Positions 34,884 through 44,203 of a stretch of 64,000 nt of DNA are shown here, in pieces (the stretch's first letter is position 1; every line of letters starts with the position of its first letter). Below the pieces are notes generated by a model that saw only the letters and a program-made list of their open reading frames with translations, did not search any database and was not told the origin of the DNA. A program made the position numbers and the translations under genes. Origin of the DNA: [Phialemoniopsis] sp. UDSM-2020 (lineage: Eukaryota > Ascomycota > Sordariomycetes > Thyridiales > Thyridiaceae). Where the stretch lies: NCBI GenBank assembly GCA_018873225.1, contig JAEILZ010000003.1, positions 4,216,001 to 4,280,000 on the forward strand, given 5' to 3'.

Positions 34884-35528
34884 ATAGATTACATGGACAT
34901 GTATATCAAACACGAAAGAGTAAAATGACTGGATAAGACGCAAGAATAGACATATAAGCACATGACCGGTCTGACATCAGCCTTCTATACCTCGTTGCAC
35001 ATGCTTACGGGATGCTGGCGATGCGTCAACCTCGGAGGGTTCCGGCGGCCGGGAGTAAATGAATCGCCGAGCGACCGGCGCAGCTTCCGTTGAAGAAAAC
35101 CACCGACGCGAACCTAAGTGTTTTTTTGCACCGGCAGGCCGACCAGTTGCCAGCGGCCGTCAATTCTAGAGGGACCGGCCCGCCGCCGTTCGGAACGGGC
35201 GCTTTTTTTGAGAAGGGGCGTCTTTGAGTGCCGGCCAAGCCTTCTGCCATCGGTGATAAGATAAGGAGCCTGCCTCATTTGGCCAACTGGCGCGATTGCG
35301 TTTCCAAAGCTGTCACGTGTCAGTAATATCGCCATCCGTGCTTGCTTTGCCTGCGTCATGGGTGAACGTGGCTTCAACACGCGTGCTACAAACGGACATC
35401 CCCTCATCTGGGCGGAAAAGATCCCCCAACTTTGATTTTGAAAGAATGGGCTCGTAGCTCTATTCTGAGATTGTCGTCGAGAGCTTAGAATTCTTTCCGG
35501 CTCTGGTACCTGGAAATACGGGCCAAAG
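34884..35528. promoter_or_regulatory. Divergent promoter of the CMD-like gene and HRD1, with an E-box
   Basis: A 645-base shared upstream region. A near-palindrome CTGTCACGTGTCAG at 35310-35323 contains CACGTG, about 205 bases before the HRD1 start. Such sites are bound by bHLH and bZIP factors, and HRD1 is a target of the unfolded-protein response in other fungi, so an ER-stress element is a possible but unproven reading. A T-run lies at 35121-35127. Confidence 0.35.
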
Positions 35529-38234
35529 ATGCGTCTCGTCTGGTACGCCGGGGTAAGCTGTCTTCGCCCCGGAGCTCCCGTATAGCTCGTGATCCTCCAT
35601 ACTGACACCAATTCGTGATAGGCCTCGACGGCCCTTGCGGCCTCGGTCGTAGTGTCCGCCTTCCACCAGCGGTCGAACTTCTACTCTGCGATGGTTTACC
35701 TGTCGCAAAGCAACCTATGCCTGATGGTAAGCTCTTATCGTGCCACCCGTATTGGAGGAGAGCTCCCCGCAACACCAACTGACGATGATGCGCAATCTCA
35801 CAGATCCTCATCAATCTCATTTACCTCATATACGGCTCCTTCATGTACGGCCTACAGCGAGTATGCTTTGGACAACTCCGACCGGTCGAGATCGAGCAGC
35901 TTTACGAGAAGGCCTGGTTCGCCGTGACCGAAACATGCCTGGCCATGACCATCTTTCGCGGCCAATTTGGCGTCTTCTTCCTCATCATGTTTACGTCGCT
36001 CGTCACCGGCAAGGTCTGGGGATGGATCGGCGAGGGGAGGATAGAGGTGCTCGAGCAGCAGCCGCCGGCGAACCCGCGACTTTTCCACACGAGACTGAGC
36101 ATATCGCTCATTCTAAGTCTCATCTACGACGTCTGCCTGCTTCACTACTCCGTATCGACGGTGATCCGGCAAGCTCGGCCGGATATGATGGTCATGTTCC
36201 TGTTCGAATTCGCGATTCAGACGGTGTCTTCTGCGCACATCGGCCTGCGATATATACTCTCCCTAATGGAGGCGAGAATCGTCAAGAAGCAGACACAACA
36301 GCGCTTAGAAGACCGACGGCGGCAGATTCGAGAATCGAATCGCGAAATATTGCGGCGAAGAGAAGCTGGCGAGGGGACAGAGGCTGAGATGGAGGAGGCC
36401 TTACCTAGTGAGGAAGATGTGGACGAGATGGATATCGAGGTTCCCGGTTGGGAGGCAAAAGGCCAGTGGGTTCTATCGCTGGACCTTTGGTCAGGTATGT
36501 ATACTTGTCACCACCAAACCGGATTTCTTTGATTCTAACCTACCATTAGATTTCCTCAAGCTCTGCATATATGGTGCTTTCTTCACTGTCCTTCTCATCT
36601 TCTACGGTCTCCCCATCCACATTATGAGAGATCTCTTCCTGACTACGCGATCGTTCATCAAGCGACTGGGTGCGCTTATGCGCTACCGCCAAGCCGTCAG
36701 GGATATGAACAAATACCCAGATGCTACCGAGGAGGAGTTGACTAACGAGAACACTTGCATCATCTGCCGAGAGGAGATGCACATCTGGAATCCAGCTGAT
36801 ACCACCCAAGTCGAGCGATCACGTCCGAAGAAGCTGCCTTGCGGACACATTCTTCATTTTGGCTGCCTCAAGAGCTGGCTTGAACGCCAACAAGTCTGCC
36901 CCACCTGTCGCCGATCAGTGGTCATAGACGCACCGCAGGCTCCGCGTGGCGGCCGCGATGCCTTGATGTTCCGTGTCGGCCTCAACTTTCCCGGAGGCCA
37001 GAACCAAGCGGCACCTCCCGCCAATGGCGCGGCTCCCGGTGGCCAAGGTGGTCAAAACAATCCTCCTCAGCCTGTTAATGGTGGGAACGGAGTACGAATG
37101 ATCAACCTGGGCCCCATCCGCTTTGGGTTTGCTCAAGGCGGCGTTGAAGAGATGCAGAACATGGCGCAAAGACTGGGAATGCCTCAGGATGTTGTCAACG
37201 GTGGTGCTCTCCCTACTCCCGGCGCGCCTCAACCCCAAGCACAGCCGGCTTCCGTCGATGCTTCTCCAGAGGCTATCTTTGCCCAACTCCGAGAGATTGA
37301 ACAGCGGATACAGCGACAAACGCTCTCATTGCGCTTGGCTGAGCAGGAAACGGCGACCCTCAGACTTTTGCTTCTTGAGTTACAGCGCATTCGACAAATG
37401 CAAACTGCTCTCGACGGGTCTGCCGGCACGAATAACGCTACAGCTGCTCCCGCCGCGGCCGGAGCCACACCACACGCTCCTGGAGTGCCCACTATGCTGC
37501 CTCCGCAATTTATTCCCGGCGTCCCGCAGGCTCCGGCAGCCTACACGCAGTTTCTACCAAGAGTCAACTCACCATCAGTCACACGGCTTGGTGTCGAAGC
37601 CAACTCTCAAGCTATCCCGTCTGGCAGCGCCGAGCTCCCCGAGGGAGTAAGCATCCCGGCCGGCTGGACTCTTATGCCGCTGCAGCGTCTTGATGGCCAG
37701 TCCGCTAATGCTGGTAACCCATCGAGTGCGAATAACCAAGCACATCCTGGAGTCAATGCTGCGTCATCTGCCTCAGCTGCTGGCGCCACAAGCCAGGCTT
37801 CTGCATCGACGTCTGGCACGTCTCATGTGAACGGTTCAGGGCCTGCGCAGAATGACCATCCGACTGCTACAAGCGCCTCCGGTGAAGAGATCTCGTCTTC
37901 ATCTGCCGGGTTCTCTTTCAACACGCCGCGGGAGCCGACGCAGATGGCGCAGCCAACCCCCGTCATGCCCAATTGGGGCGGACGTGCACAGCTGTTCTCT
38001 AACGAGAACGGCAGCCTGCCGTTCGGCATTCAGCAGAGCAGAGCAGACTCGTCTACGTCTGGGACTCGGGACCGGTCGGTTGACTCAACAGCAAGGTCAG
38101 AGGTTTCGAAGGCGGCGTCGGTCAGCGCTCCCACGGAAGGAGAAGCGCCTCACGAAGGTGACAGCGTTGAGGACAAAGGCAAGGGCAAAGCTCGATCAGT
38201 GACGGTGGAGGAAGCAGAGGATGAAGGGTCGTGA
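35529..38234 (+). CDS. HRD1: ERAD E3 ubiquitin ligase HRD1/synoviolin
   Basis: Multi-spanning ER-membrane RING ligase that ubiquitinates misfolded proteins during ER-associated degradation and forms the retrotranslocation channel with HRD3 and DER1. Four exons in phase (35529-35552, 35622-35726, 35804-36494, 36550-38234) give 834 residues. The first coding exon is only 24 nt (MRLVWYAG). Hydrophobic helices cover residues 1-310, including the family blocks [36 protein letters not shown] and [17 protein letters not shown]. The RING-H2 finger spans C343-C393: [18 protein letters not shown] and CPTC supply the zinc ligands. The remaining 440 residues are Pro/Ala/Gln/Ser-rich and disordered, with a short coiled coil ([17 protein letters not shown]). 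This tail is longer than in yeast Hrd1 (551 residues). Assignment is secure. Confidence 0.96.
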
Positions 38235-39136
38235 GAAGCGAAATAGTAAAATTCCAATGACTAGCCTAAAGATTGGCAGAGATGTTTCATTAGTTGCATT
38301 TGCGAGGTGTTGGGGCTTTTTCTCCTTACTGTGCCACGGTCTTTTGTAGAAAAAGAAGATATGTGTAGCAGTAGCGAAGCCGTGCGAGCCCAACCTTGCG
38401 AAGACTTTCCAATGAGGGCTGTAGGCTACTTTACCTAGATGAATACTAAGTAGCAATGGATTTCCGAACATTGTTGCTTTGCAATTGTGCAGTGAAATGT
38501 CTTGTGTAGGTTATTTATCGAGCTGTTAATTTAAGACGATCTACACGCTCACTTGAAAACATTCCTTATTATTAAATATGGCATATTGAATCTATACTTC
38601 TAATGCCAAGTGCAAGTAGAGAATAGGATTTAGTGTTTACAATCGCAAATAATCCATTCATGCAATATTGAATTCTGTGAAGAGCAGAAGAGAGAGAGAG
38701 AGAGAGAAAGGGTTGCTACAGAGCCTCATTTGACAGGACATGCAAGATCGCCATGCCATTCTCGCAGCTTGTCTTTACAGGGCAATTTGACATTGCAGTG
38801 TTCCATTGTTCCAGAAACCGAGTAGCTCCCTAGATCTTGATTCCCATTGTGACGTATCGACCTGTTCCAATGACGCTTGGGGCGGAAACGCGGGGTTCGC
38901 AGTAGTTTGGTGGTTGTCAGTCAGGAAAGGGGCTACATCTTTTGGTGATCACAGGATTGTCGAGGTGCGGGATGACGTAAATCGGGAGCGGCCCTGACAT
39001 CAATTGACAAACCATATATTAAAGAAAGCTCTCCTCCCCCTCCCTTTTTGCAAAACTCAATTGGATCTGGAAAAGAGAGAAGAAAAAAAACCAATTGAAA
39101 GAGAACAATTTCTATCCAAACAAACATACATACACA
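38235..39136. other. 0.9 kb intergenic region with GA repeat
   Basis: 3' region of HRD1, AT-rich from about 38500 to 38680, then the promoter of the small Gly-rich gene. An AG dinucleotide repeat lies at 38688-38707. An A/G-rich leader directly precedes the next start codon. No other gene is seen. Confidence 0.55.
38688..38707. repeat. AG dinucleotide microsatellite
   Basis: About eight to ten AG units with one interruption at the edge, in the HRD1 3' region. Confidence 0.85.
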
Positions 39137-39523
39137 ATGTCCACCAACAGAGCCGACGGAGCAAGCGCCATGGAGGGCGGCGCCTCGGCGGCGCTCAAGA
39201 CGGCCGACCTGGGCAGCGGCATCCACGAGGACGTCAGCAAGCGTGTACGTTTCGTCCCTCTCTTTTTAAACCTTTCCTTGAGAACACACGAACAATCTGG
39301 CTAACCCAGTTGTGTGCAGGAGAACCACCCATCGGGCCACACCCCGGCCTTTGACGCCGCGGGCACTATTGGCAAGGAGTTCACCGCCGAGGGCAAGATT
39401 GGCGGAGCGGCGCAAAAGCTGGGCGGCGCCTTCAAGGAGACGGGGGCCATCGGCAAGCAGTTCAGCGAGCAGGGTGCCATCGGCGGGAATGTGCAGGAGC
39501 ATCTCGGGTCCGGCGCCAAATAA
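39137..39523 (+). CDS. Small Gly-rich repeat protein (LEA-like), unrecognised family
   Basis: Two exons, 39137-39244 and 39320-39523, encode 103 residues. The protein is hydrophilic and rich in Gly, Ala, Lys and Glu, without Cys or a membrane segment. The C-terminal half is an internal duplication: GTIGKEFTAEGKIGGAAQKL is followed by GAIGKQFSEQGAIGGNVQEH. Spaced glycines give a glycine-zipper-like pattern. Small soluble proteins of this composition in fungi are often stress- or conidium-linked and compared with LEA proteins, but that is an analogy, not a demonstrated function. The A-rich leader (ACACAATG context) is typical of a highly expressed gene. Gene structure is well supported by the matching splice phase; the function is unknown. 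Confidence 0.8.
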
Positions 39524-39962
39524 AGGGCCCGAGGTTCTGCCTGACGATGGTGGTGGATGGATGTATGATATAGTGTAGCCGCGCTGCGAGGCAGTCATAG
39601 AAGCAGTGTACATCACTATTCAACGGACACCCTAGTCGTAAGTTCATCCAATCGTGGTATCATCCAAGTGAACCAGGCCTGTCGCCTACGGCCCGGTTTT
39701 ATGTACCGACGTGGTACCAAGACGTCGTACAAGCACTTCAACTTGAGAGCTGCCAGAGTTTGGGGAATCTTTTGGAATTTGATCGTTGAAGATGATCATA
39801 TGCGCAGACTATGAGAACATTTTTGCATGGAAATGAAACCCTGACCGTGAACGCCGATGCCTTTCCTGATGGTGCAAAGAAGAACCAACCCACCGTCAAC
39901 ACCTGTAGCCGCATGAAAGAAGAATTACTGATAGATGCCACAACAAAACACTGTCGTTTAAT
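39524..39962. other. Convergent 3' intergenic region
   Basis: 439 bases between the stop codons of the small Gly-rich gene (+) and the fibrillarin gene (-). Expected to hold both polyadenylation regions. No gene is seen. Confidence 0.6.
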
Positions 39963-41294
39963 CTAGCCCTCAAACTCCTTCTGCAGGTACACGGCTGCCA
40001 CCATGGCGTGGTCACGCTCATAGGGTTCTGGGAACACGATGTTAGTAACTTGACTGATGTACTAGGGAGAAGACAAGGTCGCTTACCTAGCGTCAGCTGC
40101 TCCTTGGGGAAGAACTTCTCCGACTTCAGCTTCTCAACCTCCTGTGCGAAGACCTGCTCTGGGGGCGCCGTGCTGTCAATGCAGTTGGCCTTGATGGAAA
40201 TGAGCATACCACCAGCTTTCCTCAGGAACAGGCTGGCGTTGAGAGCGACAATACGGGCCTGGTCAGGCTGGGCAACATCGGCAAAGATGGCATCGACCAT
40301 GGGGACGAGCATGCGGTACTTGAGGGGGTGACGAGCGTCCTCGACGATGGGGATGACGTTGGTGCGCTTGGTGGCCATGTTGATCAGATCACGGCCTGAT
40401 CGGTGGGAGAACTCGACGGCGTAGACGCAGCCGGTGGGACCGACCAGATCGGCGACGTGGGAGACGGAGGTACCGGAAGCAGCACCAAGGTAGAGAACCT
40501 TGGAGCCGGGCTTCATGAAGATGTTGTCGATACCACCAAGGATACCGGCAGCCAGCTTACTTCGGAAGGGGTTCCATGCGCTATGAAGAGGTCAGCGATC
40601 TGGTTGCCTGGGATATGCTTGTAGTCCAAGCCAAACGATTCCACACATACCGGTATTCGGTCTTGGTCGCAGGGGTGCCGTCGTCGTTCTTGGCAGCGTT
40701 CTCGACAGAGATCCTCTTCTCGCCGTAGACAGACTCGCCAGGGGTCAGGTTGATGGTCGCCAGAATGTCCTCCTTGCCACCGCGGGCAACGAAGACGCCC
40801 TTGTGACGATGGGGCTCCTTGAGATGGTATTAGTACCCAAGACTTGGGATTGAAGACGAGGTTAAACTTACAACGACGACCTTCTTGCCGCCGGCACCAC
40901 CAGCAGCACCACCCCTTCCGCCACGGCCACCACGACCGCCACGGCCAGGAGGACCACCACGGCCACGGCCGCCAAAGCCACCACGGGCACCGCCTTGTGG
41001 AAAAGTTAGTCCTGACTTGGACGCAAACTTCTCTGGGAGAGTCGCAAGAGCCGAGGAGTGCACAATCTGGTCTGGAACTGCCATCAAAGGGCTCCTCCAA
41101 TCTTCCAGATCGTACGCTGCAACAGGCCTCGCGTGCAGAATCGACAATCACTTACCAGCTCCTCCACGGCCGCCGCCAAAGCCACCGCGGGCACCACCTC
41201 TGCCACCGCCGCGGCCACGGTCACCACCGCCACCACGGAAACCACCTCCACCGCGACCACCGCCGCCACGTCCACCTCGAGGTGCGAAGCCCAT
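39963..41294 (-). CDS. NOP1: Fibrillarin, rRNA 2'-O-methyltransferase (NOP1)
   Basis: Nucleolar box C/D snoRNP methyltransferase that 2'-O-methylates pre-rRNA and is also known to methylate histone H2A glutamine. Five exons in phase (41294-41156, 40993-40872, 40817-40651, 40580-40087, 40027-39963) give 328 residues, normal for the family. Residues 1-80 are a glycine/arginine-rich GAR domain (repeated RGG and GGRGG), interrupted by the 162-nt first intron. The catalytic domain follows, with [19 protein letters not shown], the SAM-binding motif [18 protein letters not shown] and its acidic partner [29 protein letters not shown] and [13 protein letters not shown] complete the active site. The last exon, 65 nt, encodes the conserved [14 protein letters not shown] end. 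It is divergent from RPL17, another ribosome-production gene. Confidence 0.97.
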
Positions 41295-41848
41295 GTTGAT
41301 GTGAGTTGAGGGTGTTTGTTGTGAGTTGTTGAGCGTGTAATGTCCCCTCTGTCGTGGCACAATGGCTCTTTGCGATATTCTCTTAGCGAGTAGCTCTTGG
41401 GGGTGCAAGCTCAAAAAAATTTAGAAGAAGCTATCTTTTTTTGCTGGACCCGCTAAAAACCGGCTGGACCCTTCGGTCATTCGTTCCGCCGGCCTCCGCC
41501 AGAATTTTTGAACTTTTGCTCCATCCCACCTTGCAGGAGCCAATCAGATTGCATATATCAGAAAACAGTCAAATATCTGTCTTCTGGGCCGAAATAATTC
41601 ATGAAACTTGATTCAATCAACTTTTTGATAATTATTGATCATATCAGTAAGTTCTCCCCGAAACTTTATCTCCATTTTTGGGCGAAAGCCGGGGTGTCGA
41701 CGTTGCTAGGGTTTTTCTGCCCTAACACCAACTGAGAAATTAAGCGAGCGGGTCACGTTGGTCTGCCCTAGCAAAAAGTTCAACATTCTCACAAGTGCTC
41801 TTCCAGAACCTCCAAACGCCGAGTCCATCCCCATCACGAGCAGCAAAG
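41295..41848. promoter_or_regulatory. Shared divergent promoter of NOP1 and RPL17 with CCCTAA/TAGGG boxes
   Basis: 554 bases drive fibrillarin to the left and uL22 to the right. An inverted pair, TAGGGTTTTTCTGCCCTAA at 41707-41725, and a further CCCTA at 41766-41770 lie within 145 bases of the RPL17 start. CCCTAA/TTAGGG-type boxes are known in ribosomal-protein gene promoters of many fungi (telobox, Tbf1-like binding), which fits a coordinated ribosome-biogenesis unit. The motif is seen directly. The factor is inferred. Confidence 0.55.
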
Positions 41849-42825
41849 ATGGTGAGTCGCTCCCCTCACGACGAGTTACGCTTCCTTGGGGCCAGTACGA
41901 TGTCAATCTGGTGTACGACAATTGTTGGAATCATTTTGGCACTCGAAAACTGGCCGCCGGGGGACCGAGATGTCTTCGCCGCGACATCAACCTCGAAGAT
42001 CTTCAAAGACTGACTTGTTTTTCTCCCTCATGACAGACTCGCTACGCCGCCACCGAGATTGCACCGCAGAAGTCGGCCCGCGCTCGCGGTGCCTACCTGC
42101 GTGTGTCGTTCAAGAACACCCGCGAGACCGCCCAGGCCATCAACGGCTGGAAGCTCCAGCGCGCCGTCAAGTTCCTCGAGAACGTCCAGGAGAAGAAGGA
42201 GGCCGTCCCCATGCGCCGCTACGCCGGAAGCACCGGTCGCTGCGCCCAAGGTACGATGCGATTACCCCTGCGAAACGGAGTTTTGTGTGGTTTTCATTAT
42301 CAAGAGGAGGGAAACCCAACTTTGGCATCATGTGAAAGACGGGATTGGGAAAGGATTTTCGAGGCAAATGAATTTCAATGACTAGAACGCTGACCGTTCT
42401 CTCCCGCTATACAGGCAAGCAGTTCGGCGTCTCCAAGGCCCGCTGGCCCACCAAGTCGGCTGAGTTCCTCCTCGGCCTCCTCAAGAACGCCGAGTCCAAC
42501 GCCGACGCCAAGGGTCTCGACACTGGCAACCTGATTGTCAAGCACATCCAAGTCAACCAGGCCCCCAAGCAGCGCCGACGGACGTACCGTGCCCACGGTC
42601 GCGTATGTTTACCCTCCTCGTCCATCCGACGACGAAATACCGAACGAGTGCTAACATGGAAAATCACAGATCAACCCCTACATGTCCAACCCCTGCCACA
42701 TCGAGCTCATCCTGACCGAGGGTGAGGAGGTCGTCCAGAAGTCCGAGGCTGTTGTTGGTCGTGAGGAGCACCTGAGCTCAAGACAGCGTGGCCGTCGTGT
42801 CCGCCAGGCCATCACCGCCGCATAA
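41849..42825 (+). CDS. RPL17: 60S ribosomal protein uL22 (L17)
   Basis: Structural protein of the large cytosolic ribosomal subunit that lines the peptide exit tunnel. The first coding exon is just the ATG (41849-41851). Exons 42037-42250, 42415-42602 and 42670-42825 complete 186 residues, compared with 184 in yeast. Recognisable family blocks are [20 protein letters not shown] at the start, [36 protein letters not shown] spanning a splice junction, [34 protein letters not shown] and the basic tail. The 185-nt intron straight after the initiator codon is a common ribosomal-protein gene arrangement and may help regulation. Codon use is strongly biased to C-ending codons, as expected for high expression. 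It shares its promoter with NOP1. Confidence 0.97.
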
Positions 42826-44203
42826 GCGGTGGTAGTGGTTGGGTTGTGCTGCATCTTGGGGAGGCGTGTGGAATTTCCATCTCGGGCTGGCTTGCGCTTT
42901 TCACATGGTTCATCGGTGTATGTGAGCATGGCATTTTAGGGAATTGGCATGCAATTAAAAAAGGAAATCCATGAAGATTTGATAATGCGTCCAAATGACG
43001 ATAAAAACTTTCTGCGTGCTTATGCTCAGGCTGTCAGTTTTCGAAGCTGTCATCGTTTTGCGCAGTGTCCATCATCCGCGTTAATACCGTGTCATGCTCC
43101 CCGTGCCTAGGAAGAGAATGGCCATGGGAGGTTGAAAACCCCCTTTTACATCACATGGGTCCACGACATCTCGGACATTCACCAAATTAGCCCACAAGGA
43201 ACTCATTACACGTATCGTACTCTCTCATTGCTACATAGTCTAGCTAAAGTAGCTCGCTGATGTCCACCCTGCAAAGTGCCACGGAAACAAATTGTTCAGC
43301 AGCCAATCATGTGGTGGTCTTGGGAAAAAGTAATGTTACAAGATTAAAGTCTGATGCAGGAACAATCTAAAAGCACAGGTCTGCGCTGAAAGGCAAAAGA
43401 GCACATGTTCTCGAAAGAAGAGGCTCTCATCGCACTTACGCCTGCAAAACCATCGCTGTATGCCATGCATCGCTCGATGAACTCTGTTCTGTGGACTCTC
43501 TGTGCGTCCCGAAGACTTCCCAATCTGTGAGGAAGTCTCTCCATCCGTACCGAAGGCCGGTGGGGTCCAATGGACCAGCTGCTGGCCAGATTTGGTAGTC
43601 AAACGTAGAACTCCATGGGAGAAGAAGGAGTTGCACTCTGCCATAGGGCAGATGGACAGGAAGACTATCCGTTGAATAGTCTTGCAAGTCGCATTAGTTG
43701 TGATCAGTCGTGGTGACCACTCTTTCTCCCCTCTCCCGTTACTGATTTGTGCCAATGATGATGCCGATGCTGTTCCTCGGCGATATTATAATAAAACAAC
43801 AAGGTCGTGATCCTGAGCCGCTCTTTCTTGCAGGCTCAAGTAGTCGCATGATCTATGCGGCTGTCTTTTTTGTGTCGAGAATTACAAAAGTAATACAGGT
43901 TGAAAATTGGGGGGGTTGACGCTGTATGCCGTCAAGACAAACATCAACCCCGAGGGGAAGAGAAAATTGCTGAAAAGTTGATAGTACAAGTTGGAAGTAG
44001 CGGCAGGGATCTCTGCCACGGGGTGCGGCAGTGTTCAAAGCCTCGTTGTAAGATGGTGGAGGTAGGTTCCCTGTCTGAAAGGAACGTACCTTACGGGCGT
44101 AAGGTCCGAGGCGGCAAGCCTAGATGGTATAGATGCTATACCCGCACGTACAAGCGAGGGAGTGACAGCGAGGACAACGCCTAGTTCGGTAAACCGGCCC
44201 CTT
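42826..44203. other. 1.4 kb convergent intergenic region with 3' hairpin
   Basis: Between the stop codons of RPL17 (+) and the F-box gene (-). A perfect 8-bp inverted repeat, ACCTTACG-GG-CGTAAGGT, lies at 44088-44105, about 100 bases past the F-box stop. A 139-codon minus-strand frame at 43336-43755 starts with TTG and has no recognisable features, so I do not call it. Confidence 0.5.

Noticed and set aside
43336..43755. 139-codon minus-strand ORF between RPL17 and the F-box gene
   Set aside because: Starts with TTG, has no known domain, and lies in the 3' region of two convergent genes.
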